DNA of 64,000 nucleotides from Haloarcula marina. GTDB taxonomy: Archaea > Halobacteriota > Halobacteria > Halobacteriales > Haloarculaceae. The stretch lies in NCBI RefSeq assembly GCF_024218775.1, contig NZ_CP100405.1, positions 186,001 to 250,000 of the forward strand, given 5' to 3'. The translations under genes and the position numbers were made by a program. This document shows, piece after piece, positions 58,429 through 64,000 of this stretch (position 1 is its first letter; each line of letters starts with the position of its first letter). A model generated the notes under the pieces. That model was given only the letters and a program-made list of their open reading frames with translations. It was not told the origin of the DNA and ran no database searches.

Positions 58429-58779
58429 ATGTATCGTAACGAAGCAAACGTGCAACCTCGCCCTCCCCAGCAGTACTCGGTGCGGAACACGCAGACGTAC
58501 TACGTCACCCACGACTTCGACGGTTCAGCCCATCTGACGACAACCCTGGCCCACGCTATCGCCGACGTGAGCGGACTAGACGTAACCGAAACCGGGTTTA
58601 CGTTGTATGACCACGTAGATCCCGATGCCCTCGACTCCTTGTTTACGCCGAAGGAAGACGGAACGCCCCGGACGAACGGGATGCTGACGTTCACCGTCCG
58701 CGGGCATCAGGTGAGCGTCTACAGCGACGGGCAAATCGCCATCGTCCCACCACGACGCGGCCCGGCGAGACAGCAATAG
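58429..58779 (+). CDS. HalOD1-domain protein with Gln/Pro-rich N-terminus (1)
   Basis: 116 aa from ATG 58429 (MYRNEANVQPRPPQQYSVRN). The HalOD1 domain runs TYYVTHDFDGSAHLTTTLAH, AIADVSGLDVTETGFTLYDH, VDPDALDSLF and MLTFTVRGHQVSVYSDGQIA. HalOD1 is a haloarchaeal output domain often fused to response regulators; here it is alone. The short ends are rich in Pro/Gln/Arg (PPRRGPARQQ). A GCTTTTG element lies 41 bases before the ATG, matching the paralogue at 60610. Confidence 0.85.
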   Translation: MYRNEANVQPRPPQQYSVRNTQTYYVTHDFDGSAHLTTTLAHAIADVSGLDVTETGFTLYDHVDPDALDSLFTPKEDGTPRTNGMLTFTVRGHQVSVYSDGQIAIVPPRRGPARQQ

Positions 58780-58870
58780 CCGAGGAAGTCAGCGACCGCA
58801 CTCTCTCGATGACGTGGGACCGTCGGCCGACCCAATGGGGCAGAGACTGACGGGGTTGTGCCGACGCGAC

Positions 58871-59209
58871 TCAGTCCTCGGTCCAGTACATCAACCGTTC
58901 ACGCTCCGCGTCGCAGTTGGGGCACGTGTCGGGAACGCCGCCGTCCAGTTCGCCCATCTCTCCGCAGTTCGTACACCGCCACATCAGTTCCGCTTCGCCG
59001 AAGGTGTGCCCCGAGCGGGCGTGCTGGACGCTGAGCGCCTCGACGCCCTCGCGGGTCGTCAAAAAGACGCCGCCCGCCTCCATCCCGCGTACCGTTCCCA
59101 CTGGCTCGCCAGCCTCGTCGTAGAGGACCTGCCCGAACGAGAGTGATGTCGCCGCGTCGGTGGCTCCCGCGTCCGATTCCGCTGCCGGGGTTTCGCCGTC
59201 ACCGGTCAT
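58871..59209 (-). CDS. Small protein with C-terminal zinc ribbon (DUF7130-like), paralogue
   Basis: 112 aa. Ser/Ala/Asp-rich start, beta-barrel-like FGQVLYDEAGEPVGTVRGME, and ribbon knuckles CTNCGE and CPNCDA followed by RERLMYWTED. Same two-part layout and ending as the 1437-1742 product (YAYLED). Single gene, divergent from 59329. Confidence 0.85.
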   Translation of the reverse strand: MTGDGETPAAESDAGATDAATSLSFGQVLYDEAGEPVGTVRGMEAGGVFLTTREGVEALSVQHARSGHTFGEAELMWRCTNCGEMGELDGGVPDTCPNCDAERERLMYWTED

Positions 59210-59328
59210 ACTCCCCGTTTCGTTCTCGTGGGAAAAAACTCTGTTTGGACGACAGGTTTGCTGGCGTTCCGGACACGACCTGCGTGCGCCAGCCTCGTGT
59301 TTTCCCCGACGGCGGGCGTGTCTTGCCT

Positions 59329-59601
59329 ATGGCGAAACCGCTGAAAATCACCGCGGTCGGAACGGGAGACGAATACGTCCACGTGCGGTTCCGGGACCCG
59401 GACCAGTTCGACGAGATTCGGACGCCCGGCTGGGCGCGAGAGGTCGCCGCCTCCGTCGTCGTGGGAAGCGAAGTCCGAATGGGGCGGAACGACCGCACAG
59501 GCGGCTGGACCATCCAGCGCGTTCAGATTCCGAAGGCCGATATAGACGAGCAGACGGCAATGAAACGGGCGAAGCGAATCGTCGGGAAAATTCACGACTG
59601 A
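59329..59601 (+). CDS. Small conserved haloarchaeal protein, function unknown
   Basis: 90 aa from ATG 59329 (MAKPLKITAVGTGDEYVHVR); the longer frame upstream overlaps the divergent zinc-ribbon gene and is rejected. Mixed strands then a C-terminal helix (DEQTAMKRAKRIVGKIHD). Its basic surface (pattern R/K every few residues, GSEVRMGRNDRTGGWTIQRV) could suit nucleic-acid contact, but there is no diagnostic motif. I recall similar ~90-aa haloarchaeal proteins without a known role. Confidence 0.75.
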   Translation: MAKPLKITAVGTGDEYVHVRFRDPDQFDEIRTPGWAREVAASVVVGSEVRMGRNDRTGGWTIQRVQIPKADIDEQTAMKRAKRIVGKIHD

Positions 59602-59646
59602 CCGGTCACGTCGCCGAGATATCGCCGTGGGGCGAACCCGCTCCCG

Positions 59647-60204
59647 TTACCTCCGCCGGAGGGTCCACGGATGGGCAGCAGACCGGTCGGCGTACGCGGC
59701 GAGGGCGTGTATCGACAGGCCGACGGCCAGGAGTCCTGCGTTCCACCACGACGAGTTGTACCAGATGAGGTCGACCGACCAGGGCTTGTCGAACAGCGGC
59801 CAGAACGGTTCCACCGGGGCCGCGACGTCGGGGGCCGAAAGCATATCGGCGAACAGGTGACTGAAGCCACCGAGCAGGAGGCCGCCGAAGACGAATGCGA
59901 ACAGCGCCCACCTCGGCACTGTGTAGCCACGCTCCGTCAGCCACAGTTGCTCCAACCGCGACTTGAGTCCGAACTCGACGAGGAGGGCAGTGACGAGGGC
60001 GACGGCGGTCACGAAGACCACCGTGTGCGTGACGCCGTGATGTTGCACCGGGAGCACCGACCGTAACACCAGATCCACGTCGGGAAGCATCGCCGTCGAG
60101 AGTGCGAACGCCACGAACGCGAGACTGACGCGGCCCTCCCAGACGGCCCACGCGGGGGTCGCCCAGAGCAGCGCCATGGCGAAGTGACCCATGACGTCAA
60201 CCAT
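59647..60204 (-). CDS. Membrane-bound metal-dependent hydrolase family protein (YdjM-like)
   Basis: 185 aa with four or five TM helices. N-terminal DVMGHFAMALLWATPAWAVW and LPDVDLVLRSVLPVQHHGVT, with the conserved H/D/HH metal ligands (GHF..., PDVD, HHG...THT), and a later GGFSHLFADMLSAPDVAAPV. This is the archaeal counterpart of DUF457/YdjM inner-membrane hydrolases, with an active site at the membrane face. Substrate unknown. Transcribed against its neighbours. Confidence 0.88.
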   Translation of the reverse strand: MVDVMGHFAMALLWATPAWAVWEGRVSLAFVAFALSTAMLPDVDLVLRSVLPVQHHGVTHTVVFVTAVALVTALLVEFGLKSRLEQLWLTERGYTVPRWALFAFVFGGLLLGGFSHLFADMLSAPDVAAPVEPFWPLFDKPWSVDLIWYNSSWWNAGLLAVGLSIHALAAYADRSAAHPWTLRRR

Positions 60205-60609
60205 CGCGATACAACCTGAAATCGTTCACATCCAGACAAGCGTAGCCGATTAGATAATCGTTGGGGGGACATATGCAGGCCGAAGCCACACACCCCACCG
60301 CTCGACTCCACTGATTCGCTGGGCGTTGGTGACCCGGTCGCACCGCGTGACTCGATGGTGAGGCGGCGCGGCCGATTCGCGGAAGCCACAGTCGGGGTCG
60401 GAGTCCCACCCGATGTGGTACGGTCCTTGCAGTTTCTCTGCTCCCGGGTCGAGACGATAAGGCGGTCTTACCGAGTTTACGACGTGGGCTGTGCATCTGC
60501 CCACGCTCGGTCGGTTCGCATTTCTAACCGCTCCGGAATCGCCTGACTGCGGGGGAACTGAGCAGAAGGCTTTTGCTACTCGATGGACAACGAACTGTTG
60601 TTACTGCAC
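60205..60609. other. Intergenic region upstream of the second HalOD1 gene
   Basis: ~400 bases without a supported gene. It contains the GCTTTTG promoter-like element at 60569-60575. An in-frame ATG at 60583 could extend the HalOD1 protein by nine residues. Confidence 0.5.
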
Positions 60610-60951
60610 ATGCATCGCAACGAATCGAACGGCTATTCTCGCGGCTACGGCCACGTCGACGCCCCCCAGACTTACGTCGTCAAGCACGATTTCGGCGGGA
60701 CTGCGGCGTTGACGACGACACTCGCCCACGCAATCGCCGACGTGACGGGGGTCGACGTCACGGATGCCGGATTCACGCTCTACGACCACGTCGACCCCGA
60801 GGCGCTGGACCGCCTGTTCAAACCGAAAGCGGACGGGTCGCTCCGGGTAGACGGCTATTTCACCTTCACCATCTGGGGCAATCAGGTCACGGTCCATAGC
60901 GACGGGCGTATCGCTATCGTCCCACCGCAACAGCCGCCACAGAACCGCTGA
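60610..60951 (+). CDS. HalOD1-domain protein with Gln/Pro-rich tail (2)
   Basis: 113 aa from ATG 60610 (MHRNESNGYSRGYGHVDAPQ). Strong similarity to the 58429 product (TLAHAIADVTGVDVTDAGFT, LYDHVDPEALDRLFKPKADG, FTFTIWGNQVTVHSDGRIAI), plus a C-terminus of VPPQQPPQNR. The start is chosen because GCTTTTG lies exactly 41 bases upstream, as in the paralogue, and because MHRNE aligns with MYRNE. Probably the product of a segmental duplication within the cluster. Confidence 0.85.
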   Translation: MHRNESNGYSRGYGHVDAPQTYVVKHDFGGTAALTTTLAHAIADVTGVDVTDAGFTLYDHVDPEALDRLFKPKADGSLRVDGYFTFTIWGNQVTVHSDGRIAIVPPQQPPQNR

Positions 60952-61250
60952 CTGCTCGGAGACGACTCTCGGCGCAATACGTTGGAGGCTACGCACACGT
61001 TACCGACGGGGCGTGGGAGTTCGGCCGCGGTCCGAACACGTTACACGGTCTGTCGGGAGGCTTACCCGCCGTCCGGCGGTGACTTACAGCGTAAACGGTG
61101 GCGGGCGTTTATTAGCCGAACAGCCATCGCCCTCCGTGCACACGGTTGCTGTGACGAATCGAAACCCGACGGGAGCGGCCCGTGGGGCGCGATTCGTCCA
61201 GAACGGTGTGCACCTACGTCTGAGCTATCCGCTCGGACCATCACGATACA

Positions 61251-62282
61251 ATGAACGAAACAGCGAACCTGATGGAGAAGACCATCGAGATACAGCGAAA
61301 CGCGATAGCACAGAGTCAGCGCGCGCTCGAAGACGCCGTCGAGATACCCATACAGCAGTCGCTCGAACTGCAGAAGAACGCCGGACGACTGTTCCTCAAC
61401 GGGTTGGAGATGACCAACTGGTTGCAGGACCGGAGCGTCGACCTCACGCGCGAGACGCTCGACGCCTACTTCACCTCCGTCGACGACGCCGCTCGGCGCG
61501 CCGAGACCCTCACTGAACAGGGGATGGCCGAGGCAAACCGCCTCGGACAGGAGGGACTCCAGACGCAGCAACAACAGTTAGCCGCCGGGGAAGCCGCGGC
61601 CCGAGCGAACGAGCAAGCGTGGGGGACCGCGGCCCAGCAGTCGATGCAGGCACCCGTCGGCCAGTGGACGCAGCAACAATCCGTCGGGCAGCAGCCCTCG
61701 ACAGTCGGGTCTGCACAGCAACCGCAGGGGTCGGCGGCGAGTTACCAACAACCGAGCCAACAACCGACGACCACGTTCCAACAGTCGAACCAGCAACCGG
61801 CCGGGACGTACCAGCAAACGGGGCAGGCACCGGCCACACCGTACCAGCAGTCGAGTCAACCGCAGACGGGAGCGGCACCGAATCAGCAGTCGAGTCAACC
61901 GCCGACGGGAGCGGCACCGAATCAGCAGTCGAGTCAACCGCCGACGGGAGCGGCACCGAATCAGCAGTCGAGTCAACCGCCGACGGGAGCGGCACCGAAC
62001 CAGCAGGCGATAGGTCCCGCACAAGCGAACGCGGGCCCTCCGCAGGGGCCGCAACCGAGCGCCCAACCGTCGCCGGGCGTCGGACAGGGGCCGCCACAAC
62101 AGCCACCGACACAGTATCAGGCCGCCCCCGGGCCGTACGAATCCGGGGACCAGACGACGGGAGTACCTGCACAGACCGCCCAGCAACCGCCGGGACAGCA
62201 GGCACAGGCACCCCCAGCGGGCGTCGGCGGACCCGCCGACGAGGAGCGTCAGCAGACAGAGTCGGTCGTCGACAACACCTGA
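61251..62282 (+). CDS. Phasin-like helical protein with long Gln/Pro-rich tail
   Basis: 343 aa. Residues 1-~120 are amphipathic helices without Cys or Gly (EKTIEIQRNAIAQSQRALED, IQQSLELQKNAGRLFLNGLE, LTRETLDAYFTSVDDAARRA), the pattern of phasins that coat PHA granules. The rest is low complexity: Gln, Pro, Ser, Gly and Ala with four perfect copies of a 13-residue unit (QQSSQPPTGAAPN). Granule or condensate surface binding is an inference from the helix pattern. Alternatives: a coiled-coil scaffold. No signal peptide. Confidence 0.8.
   Translation: MNETANLMEKTIEIQRNAIAQSQRALEDAVEIPIQQSLELQKNAGRLFLNGLEMTNWLQDRSVDLTRETLDAYFTSVDDAARRAETLTEQGMAEANRLGQEGLQTQQQQLAAGEAAARANEQAWGTAAQQSMQAPVGQWTQQQSVGQQPSTVGSAQQPQGSAASYQQPSQQPTTTFQQSNQQPAGTYQQTGQAPATPYQQSSQPQTGAAPNQQSSQPPTGAAPNQQSSQPPTGAAPNQQSSQPPTGAAPNQQAIGPAQANAGPPQGPQPSAQPSPGVGQGPPQQPPTQYQAAPGPYESGDQTTGVPAQTAQQPPGQQAQAPPAGVGGPADEERQQTESVVDNT
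61845..62000 (+). repeat. In-frame 39-bp tandem repeat, four copies
   Basis: Units start at 61845, 61884, 61923 and 61962, each beginning CAGCAGTCGAGTCAACCG; copies 2-4 are identical except for the last base and copy 1 has CAGACGG for CCGACGG. They encode QQSSQPPTGAAPN and show recent expansion. Confidence 0.95.
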
Positions 62283-62467
62283 GCGGACGACACCGACCGA
62301 CCAGCCGTTTTCGCGAGCCCATTTTTCTCTACCGCGCGCTACGGGCGTGACGCCGTGGCGGTCTCTCACCACAGACGGCGAGTAATCTGAAGATACAGCG
62401 TGACCCGGACAGCTAGCCAATTAGTACTTAATGGGCGGGCGGCAGAAGCCTCGGCCGGTGATTCACC

Positions 62468-62833
62468 GTGCAAATCATCTGTAAAGACGGAACGACGATA
62501 CAGTGTGAGGACTTCGAAGTAATCGGTTCGGGCGTCCTCTTCTTCCAAGAGCGAACCGGCCAGCGACAGGCCGCGGAGGAGGGCGACGAAGACGAGGACA
62601 GTGAGGAAGCGATTCAGGACGGGCGGGCAAGCGGATTCATTCCGATGCCCGAAGTGCACTTCGTCCTCCCGGACGAGATGGTCCAGCAGACACCTCAGCC
62701 CGCTGGCACCGCGGAGCGGTCCCAGACAGCCCAGGTGCCGCCGAACGCACAGGGACAGCAGAGCGGCGGGATGTCACAGCAACAGCAGATGCAAAACCAT
62801 CCCGGCAACTCGGGACCGCAGGGCGGTTACTGA
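62468..62833 (+). CDS. Conserved haloarchaeal small protein with Gln-rich tail
   Basis: 121 aa with a GTG start (MQIICKDGTTIQCEDFEVIG). The N-terminal ~75 residues form a small beta-rich domain (SGVLFFQERTGQ, GFIPMPEVHFVLPDE) that I recall from several haloarchaeal proteins; an acidic insert (EEGDEDEDSEEA) is unusual. The last ~45 residues are Gln/Gly/Pro-rich (GQQSGGMSQQQQMQNHPGNS). TATA-like AGTACTTAATG lies ~42 bases upstream. It ends the low-complexity cluster. Confidence 0.8.
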   Translation: MQIICKDGTTIQCEDFEVIGSGVLFFQERTGQRQAAEEGDEDEDSEEAIQDGRASGFIPMPEVHFVLPDEMVQQTPQPAGTAERSQTAQVPPNAQGQQSGGMSQQQQMQNHPGNSGPQGGY

Positions 62834-63505
62834 GCCGACAGGACCCTCTCCCCGATACCCGTGGGTGAGACGGGCCCGGACAGAAGCAGGCACAGAATCG
62901 GTCGACCGCCACCGGTGACGCCGATTCGGCGTCGCCACTCGCGATTCGACCGGTTTTTCTCGACCTGGATTACGGCCGACGTGCCCAGATGCCTCGATAG
63001 CGTCGACGGAGCAGTCGGTCAGAAGGTAACGGCGAGGCGCGTGGCGATAAGGAGCGTTGCGACGGGTAACGTCGCGACATCAGCGCCTCACTGCCCGTAG
63101 CCTCGCCGTTCGGATGACGGCCGCGATGGCCGAACACCCGATGTACATGGGGTAGGGTGGTGACTGTCGGGACGAACGGTCCCTCTGAAACCGAGGCGGT
63201 TGTTGGAGCGGCACTCGGAATTCCGTTGCGCCCGACATCTCTCTGTACCGGCCCCACGCCATTAGGGGGACTGCTTGCGTCTGCCAGTCTGGCCCATCGA
63301 AGCCTGGATCGAGGGGTTGGAAACGCGTTTTCCCCCGTCACAGCCTGTTTCACAGTGATTTCGCTGTTAACTCCGGAACGAACTGTGGTGTCGGCAGGAG
63401 GCTCCTCGACGGGCACGGACCACACTCGTCCGTCGAGAATTGTTGACGAAACTACCTAACTCTATAGGGGCCACGTACTTCGGTCCCAGATGTGACCTTA
63501 CAGAC
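62834..63505. other. Intergenic region before the last regulator
   Basis: ~670 bases with only short, unsupported frames. TAACTCTATAGG near 63460 may be a promoter element of the downstream HTH-10 gene. Confidence 0.5.
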
Positions 63506-64000
63506 ATGACTACAATAGTGGAGGCGACAATACCGGCGGACGAGTTCGCACTCGAATCGGCCTTCAACCGGTTCGGAGGCGTCGAGTTTCGGATGGTTCG
63601 GTTGGTCGCCCACGGACGGACGGAACTCGTCCCGTTCCTCTGGGCCGATTGCGCGTGTTCCGACCGCCTCTGTGAGACGCTCGAAACGGACCAGAGCATC
63701 GACTCGTTCGAACTCCTCGCGGAGTTCGACGGCGACTGCCTCCTGCATCTGAACTGGGGACCTCACGTTCGCTTACTCGCCTCTGTCCTCGACGCCGGGA
63801 ACGCCGCAATCCTCGATGCGACGGGCTACGACGGCGTCTGGTACCTCCAGCTATTCTTTCCGGACCACGACGGCGTCTCGACGACGTACGACCAGTGCGA
63901 GGAGTACGGCATCGACATCGGATTCGAGCGCATCAACCACCTTTCGGAACGGTCCCGATACGGCTACTTCGGCCTCACGGACCGTCAGTACGAGACGTTG
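63506..64000 (+). CDS. Bat-type HTH-10 regulator, partial (runs off the window)
   Basis: 165 residues visible (MTTIVEATIPADEFALESAF). The N-terminal domain aligns block by block with the 57618 product (LKASVPAEQFALAATFEAVP; QLFFPDHDGVSTTYDQCEEY against LLFPERQSVSATYEACDECD). The HTH starts at FGLTDRQYETL at the window edge. With 57618 it flanks the low-complexity/HalOD1 genes, as a second candidate regulator. Confidence 0.88.
   Translation, partial: MTTIVEATIPADEFALESAFNRFGGVEFRMVRLVAHGRTELVPFLWADCACSDRLCETLETDQSIDSFELLAEFDGDCLLHLNWGPHVRLLASVLDAGNAAILDATGYDGVWYLQLFFPDHDGVSTTYDQCEEYGIDIGFERINHLSERSRYGYFGLTDRQYETL

Noticed and set aside
61510-62420. Long minus-strand frames opposite the phasin-like gene
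   Set aside because: Pro/Ser/Thr- or Leu/Arg-repeat shadows of the 39-bp repeats.
1-64000. tRNA and rRNA genes
   Set aside because: No stretch with a recognisable T-loop (GGTTCGAATCC-like) and matching acceptor stem was seen by eye; a tRNAscan run would settle this.

Overview
The window is haloarchaeal DNA (class Halobacteria). The evidence is the acidic, Asp/Glu-rich proteome, Tat-type RR signal peptides followed by lipobox cysteines, AT-rich TATA-like boxes about 25-30 nt upstream of apparently leaderless starts, and lineage-restricted families: halocyanins, HalOD1, bat-type HTH-10, an Orc1/Cdc6 initiator, an SMC-related coiled-coil protein and RdfA. GC-rich genes alternate with AT-rich, repeat-laden, partly decayed stretches. 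I count about ten gene relics, which suits a plasmid, megaplasmid or heavily remodelled accessory region better than a stable core locus. I cannot name the genus.

Layout. 1-4.8 kb: the 3' end of a CPH-type (CopB-like) metal P-type ATPase, small genes, and a dense patch of a ~85-bp dispersed repeat. 4.8-9.1 kb: a relic replicon zone with an Orc1/Cdc6 gene, origin-like repeats, a truncated ParA, a truncated PIN toxin behind an intact HTH partner, an IS200/IS605-type hairpin end and a beheaded zinc-finger gene. 9.1-17.6 kb: a copper/redox island with a winged-helix regulator, two halocyanins (one with a His-rich repeat tail, one fused to TM-SHOCT), DoxX, DUF302, a thioredoxin, three further SHOCT membrane proteins with Met/Gly-rich loops, a CuA-motif lipoprotein, a YHS-MaoC protein, and relics of phaC and of a P-type ATPase. 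17.8-28.3 kb: a 7TM histidine kinase, an MBL hydrolase, HtpX, a lipid kinase, a divergent pair of beta-propeller lipoproteins and a cytochrome P450.

29-46 kb: a catabolic-looking island. A complete dipeptide/oligopeptide-type ABC importer is followed by a MATE exporter, an ornithine-cyclodeaminase-like dehydrogenase, an isochorismatase-fold hydrolase and an asparaginase-like amidohydrolase with altered active-site residues. Two ~89%-identical alpha/beta hydrolases bracket the importer, MATE, dehydrogenase and isochorismatase genes. I infer uptake and stepwise hydrolysis of an amide- or peptide-like compound; the substrate is unknown.

46.5-56 kb: a beta-rich hypothetical protein, a metallophosphoesterase and an ATP-grasp protein; a decayed universal stress protein; a methylmalonyl-CoA mutase large subunit; the SMC-like/RdfA cell-shape pair; and a DUF5789 protein. 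56.6-64 kb: the most unusual region. Gln-rich low-complexity proteins, two paralogous HalOD1 proteins with Gln/Pro-rich tails, a phasin-like helical protein with a Gln/Pro-rich tail and perfect 39-bp repeats, and two HTH-10 regulators lie together and look like a previously undescribed condensate- or granule-like module.
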